From Semisulcospira habei (lineage: Eukaryota; Mollusca; Gastropoda; Semisulcospiridae), in NCBI GenBank assembly GCA_036245525.1, contig BTPG01000006.1:92602609-92666608 (forward strand): 64,000 bases of DNA, read 5' to 3'. Made by a program: the position numbers and the translations under genes. Below, one piece after another: positions 23,668-35,480 of this stretch. Position 1 is the stretch's first letter. Each line of letters opens with the position of its first letter. The notes beneath the pieces were generated by a model, which had not been told where the DNA came from, did no database searches, and worked only from the letters and a program-made list of their open reading frames with translations.

Positions 23668-23743
23668 CTCATTCGCGGCCAGCCGCATCCGGATGCGCGG
23701 CTTATGCCGCGCATACGGATGCGGCTGGCCGTGAAGGAGTTAA
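23664..23743. mobile_element. 80-bp GC-rich palindromic TTAA MITE
   Basis: TTAACTCATTCGCGGCCAGC, then CGCATCCGGATGCGCGGC and its complement, ending GGCCGTGAAGGAGTTAA. Nearly the whole element is one hairpin. It shares its left TTAA with the preceding MITE. Confidence 0.7.
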
Positions 23744-24388
23744 GCAAGTCACTGTAGTTGATGGAGTTCACTGGGGTTGATAGACGTGGCTGATAGGTGG
23801 TGGCTCCAAACAACAATAAACACTCGAGAGTGATTTAGTCATTATGAGGAAAAATGTTTAGTGAGATATTTTATTGATTGATTTGAGTCTAGTTGTGGTA
23901 TTGTCCATGAGGGTGTTGCCATCAGCATTCTTTGTGTTGTAAAAGTGGGCTATCAAGTAGGTTTTCATTTCTCTGGCTCTAGGCTGTCACAACTTTAAGG
24001 CACTAGTCATCTGCTTAGTTGCTTTTTGTCACAAACCTTCATGCCAGCAAGCTACCCAGCAGTAACTAATGATTGAGGGAGTGCACCAAAGGTCATTGGG
24101 GCATGTTGCAAAACTTTGTTTGAATCTCATCATAGAACGTCAGTTTGGTTTCAGACTGCTGGTCATAAACTGATCATTTATGGACTGAGGACAGTTTGTG
24201 CTGAATTTTCTAATACTGTATAGCTTTAGACTATTTGTTTGTAATGGCAATGGTACTGGTATAAAGCTTTCTCTCACTCTTTCTCTCGAGAGCTCTGCCT
24301 GCCAAAAAATATGCATGCATTCATACAGCAAAGAGGTTTAGGGCATTGTGCATTTTTTTCTACTGCATTCTGCGTTGGTGAATTATCT

Positions 24389-24478
24389 TCAACCCTGTGG
24401 CTGTAGGCAGCACTTTTTGTCATGATGATTCCTGTTGGAATCATCATGACAAAAAGCGCTGCCAACAGCCAAAGGGAT
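24389..24478. mobile_element. 88-bp palindromic MITE, copy c
   Basis: CAACCCTGTGGCTGTAGGCA, CATGATGATTCCTGTTGGAA, then the complementary arm ending CAACAGCCAAAGGG. Confidence 0.65.
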
Positions 24479-25628
24479 ACTATTCACTTCTCTGTGTTTG
24501 GCTGCCATAAAGAGTTATTTCTCTTTCGTTTGGGATCTCCGTCTTGTTCCTGCTTAATTAATGTGACTGTCCCTGTTCGTGACACTGATGCTGTATTATC
24601 TATAAATTCTTTTTGTCTCAAGTATTCTACACCTGGAAATAAGTATTCTGCATCTGTGACATGGCCTCTGTGTTTGTGTGTGGGTCTTTGATTTTGGACT
24701 ATACAACGTGGAGTTGTAAGGTCCCAAATCACAGAACAGCACATTTAAATTTTTGATTGCTTCAACTGCCTGCACCACATGACGATTGTAACGTCTCGTT
24801 GTGAAGTATAATAATGTGTAACAGACTGCATTTGAATAAAGTCATTATTTTGAAAGTTGCCTGAACTACAACAATGCATTTATGGAAAGAAACCTTTGGA
24901 CCATTCCTCCCTTGTTATTGTTATGGGCACAGAGTTATATATACACTGATCTGTTGCCTGCTTGTGTAATATAGCAATGTAACCCCCATACTGTTTGCAT
25001 GTGGGCTCCAATGACAGGCCCACTTGGGAAGCATAGGTCGCTTGACATCGCAGAGCACATTTTTTGCAGATATCTTTGCAGAAAAACATTTTTCTATACC
25101 AATCCTAGAACAAATATCATTCAGTGTCAGTTGACCTAATACAGTTTACTTTCAAGAAACTGGAAAAATGTGACAGTTTTGCTGGACAGTTGTACAAATT
25201 CGGATTTTTTTTCATGAAATGACTGATTTTACATCATTCAGTGTGCCCCAGATATATTCAGCACAGTGTAGGAAAGATCCATTTTCACATGAATGAGTAA
25301 GTTGACCAAGTTTTCAAACCTGAAACAGCACAACCATACATGAAGACTGCATGCTTGACCTCGACATTGAAAATCAGGGTGCTCTATTAGGGTAATGGAA
25401 ATGGCTTTGTTCTTGTCTTTTCACCAGTTTATCACGACTGCACAGCAAAATCAACAAATCATAGGAGCTAAGTAAAAAATAGTTCAAATTAGGTCAGCTG
25501 GCACTAGATGATATTTATTCTTAAAAGGGTACAGAAAAGTGTTTCTTTGCAGAGGTATTTGGATAAAAAAAAACGTGTGCTCCTATTTCAAAAGGCCTAT
25601 ACAAGTACACTGTTATTGAAACTAAAGT

Positions 25629-25733
25629 AGACTCACTCGGGGAGTACACCACAAGTACACTTCTATTCAAATGAGATGCGAAGCATCTCATTTGAATAGA
25701 AGTGTACTTGTGGTGTACTCCCCGAGTGGGTCT
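25629..25733. repeat. 105-bp near-perfect palindrome
   Basis: The arms of about 51 bp start AGACTCACTCGGGGAGTACA. One arm mismatch and a 3-base loop are visible. No TTAA or other target duplication is obvious. Confidence 0.8.
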
Positions 25734-26426
25734 ATCTGGTGGGAGTACACCCGCAAACGGCACGGGTCCCTTGTGCGTGCAAGTCGCCATTACTGTCAAC
25801 AGCATCGTAGGCTGCAGGCGCATGGGGGCAAATCATGTGGTCTTGTGGTACCGTGGTGTATTGTAACATTCCAGAATGGTGTGATGAGAAAAGAAAAAAA
25901 AATATGTCCAATTATGTGCAATATAAATATTACTTGTGATAATCTGTATCGTGACTTTGCGTTGTGAGTCGCTCGCAATCGTTTTTGTTGTTTGTGCATT
26001 TCTGAGTATTGTGTACACACTTCTGATTTTTTAGTCATTTAAATTTTGTTTTATTATTATTTTTTTTTACTTTCATAGAAAAATATGTAGGACAGCTTAA
26101 CCCTTTGATATTTTTGGGTCAAATGGTGGTTGTGGGTTTACCTCCTTCAGTTTCTGTGGTTATAGGGAAACATTTATTTGGTTTTGCTCAAATGCACCTG
26201 TTTATGGATATTTAAGATTTCCTTTGTTTTATCAGCTCACTGTCTGGTTGTAGGCATAACGTATAAAACATTCCTAATGTTTGTTTTCTGTACACGTTCT
26301 GTACAGTTACAAAATGTATTCTTGTAATTTCTGTCTCCCATTCCTTCCACTGTACCTACACGCATACAACAGAACCTGTTTTGAGCACCCACCCTTATGA
26401 TACATCACCTGTCATTAAAGACCATC

Positions 26427-26468
<42 letters not shown>

Positions 26469-26713
26469 CACACATATTCCTTCTCCCCCTTTCAATATGT
26501 CCAGAATGCAGCTGAGCCACCACTGATGTCTGTGTTAAAGAAATCCACTTTTGTGCTTCATGCTCATTTTCCTTGATTCGTTTATTTACAGCTATTCTTT
26601 GTTTTCTCTTTAAAGCTATTTTGTTGCCAACTTTTTTTCGTTGACCGTGATGTTTCAAATAAAGATGTAATTTAACTCTACTGTTTGTGTGTACTTGTAT
26701 GTGTGTGTGCGCA

Positions 26714-26787
26714 CGTGTCACACTGGTTACCTCCCTCAATCCGCAATGCATGCGTAGCGGATCAAGGGAGGTAACCACTGTGCGTCT
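26714..26787. repeat. Hairpin palindrome
   Basis: CACACTGGTTACCTCCCTCA ... TCAAGGGAGGTAACCACTGTG with an imperfect centre around ATGCATGCG. Confidence 0.6.
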
Positions 26788-26898
26788 GTGCTCGATACAT
26801 TATATATTTAACTTGTTTGTGGCTTTTGTTGCGTCCAAATTTCCTCTCCACGCGAGGGTGTGATGGCGGTGGTTTAGTTTGCCCCGTGGCTGAGACAC

Positions 26899-26992
26899 AA
26901 ATTCATCACTCGGCGTCAACAGTTATCCATATTGTTTCACGCCTGAAATTCATCACTCGGCGTCAACAGTTATCCATATTGTTTCACGCCTG
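26899..26992. repeat. 47-bp tandem duplication
   Basis: Two direct copies of a segment that begins AAATTCATCACTCGGCGTCA and ends TTTCACGCCTG, with no visible difference, so it is probably recent. Confidence 0.85.
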
Positions 26993-27260
26993 AAATTATA
27001 TCGAATGTCCTGGATTTAGGCCGACATCGTTGTGCTGTCACGTCAGACATATTTCAGACGTGCCAATGTGTGCACGCAGTGTATGTGCGCCCGTAAGGCT
27101 GTGCAAGAAGCAGCGATCCCCGCCAGCTGCGAGGTACTCTAAAGACTGATGCTTTTTGCACATTCTGAGATCCATACGGGATGACGAGCTATCGCTGAGG
27201 AACGCGTCCGGCTAGGGCTGCATTAGGACTTCCACGTTTGCGTTCCCGGGGGTCAGCTGC

Positions 27261-27566
27261 ATGAGTGAGCTTAGTCCTGCGCCAGCCACTAAGCAAGGTG
27301 CGCCGCTATAGCGGCGCACCTTGCTTAGTGGCTGGAGCAGGACTAAGCTCGCTCATACAACGGGCTCCCAGTCTCTGCCTGCACATCTCGGGCCAGTTGC
27401 ATGAGTGAAAGCAACCCAGTTCGCAAAGGCCGTCGGGTCGACCTCAGCCGCGCGGGCCAACGGCGGCTGAAGTCTGCCAGACGGCCCTTTACGCATTGGG
27501 AAGGTGCTCGGCTATAACCGAGCACCTTGCGTAGTGGCTGGCGCAGGACTAAAGCTCACTCATGCA
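27261..27566. mobile_element. Palindromic foldback element
   Basis: A perfect-looking hairpin at 27261-27356 (ATGAGTGAGCTTAGTCCTGC ... GCGCCGCTATAGCGGCGC). A related right arm lies at 27506-27566 (GGCTATAACCGAGCACCTTG ... ACTCAT). Both ends of the composite read ATGAGTGAGC, direct and inverted, so it may be one element with duplicated arms. Confidence 0.55.
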
Positions 27567-28659
27567 CATGCTCCCTAAAATGGCTGACCAGCGCTGTAGC
27601 CTTCTCTGTTCACTTCGTAATGAGAAACTCTCCCACCTGAGCACCATTCAATCTGCCATCAGTGCAATCCTTAGACACTACCTAAGTCAAACCATTGACA
27701 CCATTGAATGTTGCTGCATCTGTATGTTGTGGCACATTATGTGTAGCGCGTCGTCATGACGTTCACTATGCTGTTTATGTTTTGGATCATGCATATCTGA
27801 TGACATGATAAACAGAGCAGAAATGGTCAGAATGGCCTCCAAAATTGGCATGTACATCAAGTAGTATATCTGATTCTCAGAAATGTTGCATTTGAGGCAC
27901 AGGCACATGACAGTTTGTTTTGTTTTTTCATATTTTTTTCATTACCCCCCCCCCCCCCCCCCCCCCCCCCTTCTACTTTTTCTGTTTTTCCAAGTTTACA
28001 GACACATGCAATACAGACAAACTGACTCCCGGTGGGCTGAACAACCGAAAAAGGTTACCATAACACTGACATCGATGAAAAATGAGCTTTTAGACCCAAG
28101 GCCATTTCCGTGTGTTTCTCAGGGCAGCCAAAAAAGCCCAGGCATCCTCACGGACAATGTTGTCTGGTGACAGCAAGCAGGAAGAGACCAGTAACCAGCT
28201 GCCATGCCCTATATGCTGCTTGTAATCTTTTCCTCAGGCAAAAGGAGTCCTGAAACAGCTGTGCAGTTTAAACATTGTCTACTGAGCTATCCCACAGCCC
28301 CGCCAGTATCTTCGCTTAGCTGAGTCAGACCGGTCGTGTGCACTTGTGCTCCGACGGTAGTTGGTGAACTCTTCTTACGTGGACTTACTGTGGAAAAAAA
28401 AAAAAAAGAGAGAGAGAAGGAAGGAAAGGATTCTTCTGTGTGTGTGTGGTTCATGGTGCAAGGATTTTGGTGTTGGGTCTTGGGGATTACGCACTTAGGA
28501 CATGGCAAGGTAAAGTTTCGGTTACTAAAGCCTCAGCGGGCGTTCTGTTTTTTACCGGGTCGCATCTTTGGCCCTTGCTTGTATGTACAAGGCCGACCGG
28601 GAATTCGGACCCTCCAAGGAGGCTTCGAGCGCTCGCAATGGCCTATTGTCTGTCCTATG

Positions 28660-28850
28660 TTGCAGTGTTCAGGTGAGGACCTGCACCGATTGTGGCGATT
28701 GCCTATGGACTAATGATGTACATGAGGTCTGCCTTCCCTGCTCGGGCTGTCCCTCCAGTCGATCTTGCATTCGTTGCGCGGCGTGGAAGGAGGACCTTGG
28801 TCGCAGCTGTGGGCGTTCTTCCGCAGAGAAAGACCAGTACGTCAGCTGAT
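28660..28850 (+). pseudogene. DIRS copy 4 Cys-rich gag module
   Basis: The frame encodes VRTCTDCGDCLW, HEVCLPCSGC and CIRCAAWKEDLGRSCG. The spacing C-x2-C ... H-x2-C-x2-C-x2-C ... C-x2-C resembles a zinc-binding knuckle. It is conserved in copies 2 (about 1708-1830) and 3 (about 15700-15913), although the bases around it have diverged, so it was under selection. It is probably the N-terminus of the Gag-like protein. Confidence 0.6.
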
Positions 28851-29279
28851 ATCGACCGCAGCCATAGAGATGAAGCAGAGGAATGAAACTTCGGATATCG
28901 TGTGCTTGTCGGCGCAAATTGGGGACTGCTGCCCCCTCCGGTGCTAATTATTGAGCTGCCACGTTCCCCAGCGGGGTTGGAGACTACAGGCAGCGGACGA
29001 GATTCGCCATCTCGCATAGCACCGTTGAGCTCAGAGCTACTTTTATCAAGATTCCGCCTGTCCGTGGTCCGCCACCTAATGTCAAACAGGCAGTGAGAGC
29101 TTGGTTCCCCAGCACGGATTATTTGGGTCTCGTTCATGCCCTCCTGGCAGGCAGAGAACTCAGGCAGCAGTCGCGGGGAACAACCCCCTGAGCCCGTTGG
29201 ACCCTCCGGCTTTTGGACAGTACAGCGCCGATATAGGGCCGCAACTTCGAGGTAACGATCAGAGGGGAATCGGATTAAG

Positions 29280-29995
29280 TCGCCGACAAGACAGGCCAAG
29301 GGAGTATCCTCCGGGATCCCTACTTCGAGAGTGGAGCCGAGAGCGCTCCACCAGCACTGACAACCGCCTCCGCCGTATGGATGGAGTCAGTGCAAATGGC
29401 CGACAAGACGGGCTGTTCTTCCGAGGGCAGGTTCTGGTATACACCCCCGTCTTGAAATATGGAAGGAATGGAAGGCGATTGAAGGATATCACGGCGCGCG
29501 GATACGGCGCGTGTAGGACACCATACTCGTGGTGATGTGTCATCTTCCCTTTCCTCTTCGTCGGACCGGCGGACAGTGCTAGCGTGACACGGCATCGATC
29601 ACTGACGACCGCCTTCGGGATGGTACGAGGTTAGTCAGTACTTGGCCGATAGACGGGCTGCTCCTTCCGAGGGCAGATTCTGGTACAATACACCCCCGTT
29701 TTGCAGACACAGGAAGGATTGGAAGGAAGATCAGGCAAGGGAGTTTCCTTCGGGGTCCCTACTTCGAGGGTGGAGCCATGAGAGCGCTCCACCAGCACTG
29801 ACAACCGCCTCTGCGGTATGGATGGAGTCAGTGAAAATGGCCGACAAGACGGGCTGTCCTTCCGAAGGCAGGTTCTGGTACTATACACCCCCGTCTTGCA
29901 TACACAGAAATGGATAAAGATCGAAGGAGCGCTCACGGCGCAGGGAGACGGCGCGTTTAGGACTCCGTGTTCGTGATGATGTCTCATCTATCCCT
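29280..29995 (+). repeat. Imperfect tandem repeats in DIRS copy 4
   Basis: CAAGACGGGCTGTTCTTCCG recurs in variant form at 29404, 29651 and 29844. CTCCACCAGCACTGACAACC is at 29347 and 29786. Unit order is scrambled, with spacings of about 245, 195 and 440 bp. Confidence 0.7.
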
Positions 29996-30085
29996 ATCCT
30001 CTTCTCCGGACCGGCGGACAAGTTCAAGCCGTGTTGCGGCAACGGACCTCGTCTCGACGCCGGGCTTCAGGGGCTTCAGCTAGGA

Positions 30086-30655
30086 GCAGCAGATTTTGGG
30101 ACCAGTCTGACAGGGTTCGCGCTGCAGCAGAGGCGCAGTTGACGTCAACGCCGGGTTCACTGGGATGACAGCCTTGGAAGGAAGCGCCTTTTCCGGGGAC
30201 ATCGACGCAGCTCGCGGCGGCGAACAACGGCAGATCTTCGGACCGGACTGGCAGGGACCGCTCTTCCGCGGAGACGCAGTTCGACGTCAGCGCCGGGGTC
30301 GCTCGGATGACAGCCGTTGGACGGAGCCGCCTTTTAAGGGACACCGACGCAGGCCGCGTCGGCAGACCGCAGCAGATCTTCGGGCTGGATTGGCAGGGAC
30401 CACTCTTCCGCGGAGACGCAGTTCGAGGTCAGCGCCGGGGATCGCTCGGATGACATCTTTGAAAGGAGGCGCCTTTCCGGTGACACCGACGAGACCCGCA
30501 CCGGCGATCCGCAGCAGAGCTTCCGGCCGAACTGGCAGGGACCACTCTTCCGCGGAGGCGCAGCTTCGACGTCAGCGCCGGAACCAGTCGGATGACAGCC
30601 GATGGACGGAGGCGGCATCTCTGTGACACCGACGGCTCGGTCCTAGGACCGCAGT
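30086..30655 (+). repeat. 142-bp tandem repeat in DIRS copy 4
   Basis: Four units and a partial fifth. The anchor AGATCTTCGG or a variant is at 30091, 30232, 30374 and 30516 (spacings 141, 142, 142). Each unit contains CTTCCGCGGAGACGCAGTTC-like sequence. The spacing is not a multiple of three. Confidence 0.85.
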
Positions 30656-30859
30656 GGCAGCCACTTCTCAGCGTGCAGCAGACGACGCGGAGGTGTGCAG
30701 TCTACCTTCGTAGGACTGGGTGTCAGCGCTGGGAGAGGACGTTGACCGACCGACTTCCCTTCGTGGGCCGGCATCACTCTCCATCGTGTTCGTGGATGCA
30801 GTTCCGACTTACGCGCTTCCCCCCGTCGTCGCATTTGGTAAGTATGGCCACGGCGTTGG

Positions 30860-32250
30860 TCTTCGCACCGCGGCGGCCAAGCGCTACAAGTCTCTTCCTC
30901 AACCGACAGGCTTTCGGGACCTAACGGAGGCGTTTTCGGCACACCTGCGTGCGGACAGCTTGGAGAGCAGGTGTTCTTCTCGGGCACTCTTGACCAGAGA
31001 AGATGGATTCACTTCCACCGGCATTGGTATGCAGGTGCCCTCCCGGCGGTGGGCAAGGGCGCGTTGGTGCAGACAGGGCGCAGCCAGCGGTCACTGACAC
31101 GAGGATGGAACAAGAGTCTTCCTGTATCCGCTTCTCGCTGGTGTGAACGGGGTTCCTGGAGGTGGCAACACAGTCGTTAGTCTAGCGTCTGGAGGTCTCC
31201 GCTCAGGGGGAGACCAGCTTCACAGCTTCGCGGGGCGACAGCTGTTTACGGACGACGCTCGGATTCTGTCGACGGTTACGAAGGGCCTTGGGAGCTCTAT
31301 CCAGTCCCCTCCTCCAACAGTTGAGGCGCTCTTCCTGTGGACGCGAGTACCGGGAGATTGGACATGGCGACAGCGTTGCAGGACCTTACAGTAGTAGACC
31401 ATAGAGGTGGTTCGGCGTTCCGACTCTACTGCATTGACAGTCGACTCTTCCTCCTACCCAAGCCGGTGGGGAATGGTGGCCGATCATCGACCTGTCGGCC
31501 CTAAACAAGTTCTTTTCGGCATCGCACTGCAGGATGGAGACAGACAAAGCGCTTAGGGCGGCGGGGCGTCTCCAGGACTTCGCAGTGAGTCTCGACCTAG
31601 TGGACGCGTATCGACATTTTCCCACCCTTTAGGCATCGCGGCGTTACCGGCGCTTCGCCCTTCGCGGGATAGTGCCTAGTTCGGGCTCTACCATTCGGAC
31701 TACCTCAATCCGTGGGTCTTCACCAGGAGGGTAGACAGGGTTCCTACCTGCAGTGTATAGCCCGACTCCTGTACAGCTGGACTGTACTGTTACGGAACCG
31801 GTTAACCAGTTGGTGAGCACTTGGAGGCCGGCAGAGATGTCCTGCGGGCGATACTTCATCGCCTAGGCTCCATAGTCTACGGAGGCAGGTCCGACGTGGT
31901 ACCTTCACGCCGGTTGTCCAGGGAGGTATGGAATTCTTGACCATCCCGGCCTGTTCGAGTAGGACTTCCAGTAGGAGGGATTCAGTGCAGAATAGGAGCG
32001 TCTCTCGGAGCCTTACACTCGGGCCTCGACTGTTAGGCCTGCTAAGCGCGGCAGTGGATCGTCTTTCCCAAGGCAGACACTTCAACTGGATGGAGATGAA
32101 GCGCTGCGGCTGGCTCTCTTTGGGAAGATCGACGTGCACAAAGGGATGTGCTAGGGCTCTCCGACATTCCGGGACATCTTGTTGTTTTAGCGGACTCTCT
32201 CTCTCGTCGAGGCCAGATTTACACTTGGAGTGGTCGCGACGGCCAGATAT
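30860..32250 (+). pseudogene. DIRS copy 4 gag core, RT and RNase H remnants
   Basis: The gag core is seen at about 30880-31050 (KRYKSLPQPTGFRDLTEAFS; WYAG). RT pieces are at about 31445-31630 (RLFLLPKPVG, then after a frameshift IIDLSALNKFFSA and DFAVSLDLVDAY). The RNase H end is at about 32150-32230 (LSDIPGHLVVLADSLSRRG). Frames change at least six times. The ADSLSRRG join is useful because it shows the ancestral reading frame across the point where copy 2 has lost two bases. Confidence 0.72.
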
Positions 32251-33705
32251 CTTCCAGCTACTCTGCCCGCGTTGGGGAGTCGCCGATGGTCGGTCCATTC
32301 GTCAAGGATGGAACTACAGGCTTTCTCTGTGCGTCTCCTCCGTTCCGGATCCGCGAGCCTTGACCGTAGTCGTGCTCTCCATCCCGGGTGACGGACCCCT
32401 GGTGTAAGCATGCTGCTCACTGTGCTGGGGCCAGAGTTATGCAGGAGCGCAGGGACAGGAATATGGTACTGAGACTATTGGCTCCATTCAGCTGGTCCAA
32501 GAGTTGGACCGCCTATCTCTTGAATCTTGCGACGGACCTTTCGCGGGTTTCTTCCTCGACGAGTACGATGCTCGAGCAGCCAAGGCAACAGCTGTTCCAC
32601 CCGTGCCCAGAGGTACTGAGGTTATACGCGTGGATTGTCCAGCATTCCCTCTCTGCTAGAGGCTTTTCGGGGGCTATGGTGGAAGCGAGCTCTGCAGCCA
32701 GGAGGAGCTCCTCTCGTTACGTCTACGAAGGTAAGTGGCGCATTCTTCAGTCTCGGTGCGCGACGGAGCGGTCCCCCCCCCCCCCCCACCCCGGACCTTA
32801 CCAACCCCAGTTGGCCGCGTTCTTCGTGGGACGGTTCTTCAGGCAGAACTTAGCGCCCGTCACCTTTCGGGATTATCTGGCGATGGGGGCAGACACTTAC
32901 CGAAGCTGGGAAGGTCACATCCGGGAGCGTGCTACGACTTGGCAGATCTGATGTCCCTTTGAACTGCAGCGGCAGGCCTCTCTTTCGTTCGTCCCGCGCT
33001 GGGACCTCTCCTGGCTGCTTACCGGGCTCTACGCTAGAGATTCGAGCTTCTACCACTAGTGCGTTGGGAGACCTCACCAGGAAGACCTTCCGGTTTGCAT
33101 TTGCCACAGCTCCTGTTTTAGTGAGATACGTGCCTTCGTTACGTCCCTCTTGTCTCCAACGGAGGACCTATTGGTCATTACAGCTGCTTACGGACCCTGC
33201 CTTCTTGGCAAAGAACCGCTTTCCAGCGTCAGCCCCACAAGTCGTGAATGTCTGACCCCTCAGGGCGACGGTTCAGTCACGGGACTCCTGCCACAGGACC
33301 TTTCAGGGCCCTTAAGTGTGCCTGCGCAGATCTAAGCCGCTACGACTAGGACGCTCGCGCCGTTTTTCCTGCCCTTGGCTCCGGGCAGACGAGGCATATC
33401 GGCACAGATAATCTCCTTCTGGCTACGTTGGGTGATTCATTCCCCACACAAGAGCTCGGTCAGAGCAAGCCAAACCATGCGCATCCGGGCTATAAGGCAT
33501 GAAGTCCGTACAGTGGCAGCGAGCATCGGTTGATTGATATTGGGCAGAGAGGGATATTGTGGCATCCGTGGGTTGTCGGATCGAGTCTTCTCTCGTCCTC
33601 CTTTACCTACGAGACCTATCCGGCCAGCGCATCAACCTTGGCCTGGCGGAGGACATCCGTCGGCGGCGCAGCACTTCCTCCCGGCACCTCAGGCGCCTTA
33701 GGTTC
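32250..33705 (+). pseudogene. DIRS copy 4 tyrosine recombinase remnant
   Basis: 32388-32951 carries LLAPFSWSKSWTAYLLNLAT, SRYVYEGKWRILQSR and VTFRDYLAMGADTY. Later pieces are LTRKTFRFAFATAP, LTDPAFLAKNRFPASAP (about 33185) and, near 33480-33620, a broken HEVR and YLRDL end. The first catalytic Arg box is not recognisable. A poly-C tract at 32773-32790 interrupts the first frame. Confidence 0.75.
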
Positions 33706-33837
33706 GCCTAGCTAAAATTGTCGGGAGTGGGCGCATAGAGAGGGGCCTCGATAGTGCGCGCTCAGCGCGGGCAATGGGAGGCCTTTTTGTTCTAAACTTG
33801 CGGCACTTGCCCGCCTCCTATTCGCAATTCCTAGTAG

Positions 33838-33926
33838 TAATGTCATCGGTAATGATTTTGAGAAAATATATTAATTTTTCTCTAAAATGTATTTTTTCGA
33901 AAAATACTTACCGATGACATTACTCA
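33838..33926 (+). repeat. Internal complementary region of DIRS copy 4
   Basis: GTAATGTCATCGGTAATG ... AAATACTTACCGATGACATT, the same plan as in copies 1-3. Confidence 0.85.
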
Positions 33927-34680
33927 GACGTCCCTCCCTCCTACCCCGCTTGCCGCTTAGAGCTAAGGCTCAGATCAGTACTGGCGGGAATGGGTGAGTG
34001 CGCCACCGGATACGGTATTGCGGGAGGCCACTCGGGGATGCCCTGGTAACGGCACTCCAGTGGTTGCCTCCCCTGAGGAGAGTAACGCAGTAAGTTTTTG
34101 GGCTAAAATTGATATGCTGCGAAGCTTCCTAGTAGTAATGTCATCGGTAAGTATTTTTTGAAAAAAAAAAACATTTTAGAGAATTTTTTTTCATGCATTT
34201 AGCAAACTGAACGCCCCAAACCCCACCCTTTCAAGGTCAAGGTCAAAGGTCACAGCTCACGGTCGAAGGTCAAACTCATGATTACCTGTAAGACAAGAAA
34301 TAAATGAACAAACACACTAAACATGGCCCACAGTGCAGGGAAATAGGGTGTTGCGATGCAAAACAATACATGCAAAATCGCCTATAAAACTGCAAGCGAA
34401 GCGAAGCGATTTTTGGAAAAATTTCAAATTTTCCATGATTTTCTCAGTTTTCCAACTGCAAAAGTGCAAACTCAGTGATATGGTTACATTAAACCAGCTT
34501 CTGGTCTATGTCACATATGGCATGTGGTGCCTCTGACAGGTCAAAGCACACATTGGGCTGCAGTCCCATCTGTTAAAATGCCTTAGCCTTGGTCTGTCCC
34601 AGTCATCACCTAATTTTTCAATCCCCAAAACAACACTACCGCCCACTTGCTGCGCATTTGCCATGCACAAAATTCTCTCT

Positions 34681-34684
34681 CCCC

Positions 34685-34715
<31 letters not shown>

Positions 34716-34786
34716 AAAAAAAAAAAAAAAAAACCCAAACAAACAAACAAACAACAAACAAACAAAAAACCAAATAAATAAATAAA

Positions 34787-34817
<31 letters not shown>

Positions 34818-34850
34818 AAATACATAAATTAAAATAAAAAAATAAATAAT
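34681..34850. repeat. Poly-C, poly-A and (AAAT)n simple repeats
   Basis: Homopolymer C, then A, then AACAA and AAAT tetranucleotide repeats. Confidence 0.9.
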
Positions 34851-35098
34851 AAGGACATCACAGTCTCATTTCCTGGCTATCAACATGATTCTCTACCAAC
34901 CCTACATCCAAGCGCAGCCTCAAATCACCATCCGGCGCTTGGCAACTCAAACTAGACCAAAAAGAGTCCGCTGGTTAAGCCAAGGCTGGTATGAATCAAA
35001 GCATCAAAAATGTCTCTTCTCATCTATCAAGAGATTTTAAGCAAATTCCAGCATACTGCCTCTGTACAAAATGCCAAAGAAGACAGAAGATTTTTTTT

Positions 35099-35310
35099 TT
35101 AACTCTTTCTACCCCAACACCGAAATCCTTAAATTTTGTCCTTGTCGTCTGAAGACTGCATTGCAGCGCAGGACATAGATCGACCATGATAGTTCAAGGG
35201 TGATGCCAGAATAGCTTGGCGCCCATAGGCGCCAAGCTATTCTGGCATCACTTGAACTATCATGGTCGAACCTTATCTTGCTGTGGGGTGTCTGGGGTAG
35301 AATGAGTTAA
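35099..35310. mobile_element. TTAA MITE (CTCATTCTACCCC type) with core hairpin
   Basis: TTAA at 35099-35102 and 35307-35310. Ends TTAACTCTTTCTACCCCAAC and TCTGGGGTAGAATGAGTTAA. The hairpin at 35182-35269 has GACCATGATAGTTCAAGGGT, GGCGCCCATAGGCGCC and the complement. Confidence 0.75.
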
Positions 35311-35411
35311 ACACCGGTCCTTGCACTGCCTCACCTATCTTACTTCAATATGTAACGTGACCAATAACCGGGCCATTTCTCAGCCCTAAAATCAGTAGCG
35401 CAGATAACTGG

Positions 35412-35480
35412 CGCTGTCGGTAGTGCTTTTTGTTGAGGTGATTCCTTCCACACAAAACACTGCCGGCAGGCGAAAGATTA
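35412..35480. mobile_element. 88-bp palindromic MITE, decayed copy
   Basis: GCGCTGTCGGTAGTGCTTTT, GAGGTGATTCCTTCC, then CACTGCCGGCAGGCGAAAGA. Confidence 0.45.

Larger units (their letters stand above)
20615..28297. other. Non-coding region downstream of the RUNDC1-like gene
   Basis: It contains the presumed 3' UTR and intergenic DNA. No frame here shows a recognisable protein. Apart from the MITEs and palindromes listed separately, visible items are a palindrome at 20695-20778 (GTGCTGGTCTGTGATTTTGG and complement), a decayed relative at 24675-24750, a 47-bp tandem duplication at 26899-26992, a (CA)n run at 26432-26463 and a poly-C tract at 27944-27970. The polyadenylation site of the gene cannot be picked out by eye. 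Confidence 0.6.
28298..34188 (+). mobile_element. DIRS retrotransposon copy 4, decayed
   Basis: The third DIRS copy with recognisable gag, RT/RNase H and recombinase in order. The left end is truncated inside its terminal repeat (CCCGCCAGTATCTTCGCTTA matches the complement of the right repeat). The internal complementary region is at 33838-33926 and the right repeat block at about 33927-34130 (CCTCCCTCCTACCCCGCTTG at its start). The right terminal half-palindrome ends near 34188. Many frameshifts and stops break all ORFs. Its size, about 5.9 kb, is near that of copy 2, although it has extra tandem repeats in the gag region. Confidence 0.85.

Noticed and set aside
29280..30655. CRISPR-like array
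   Set aside because: Repeats of 140 bp and more without unique spacers, inside a retrotransposon in animal DNA.
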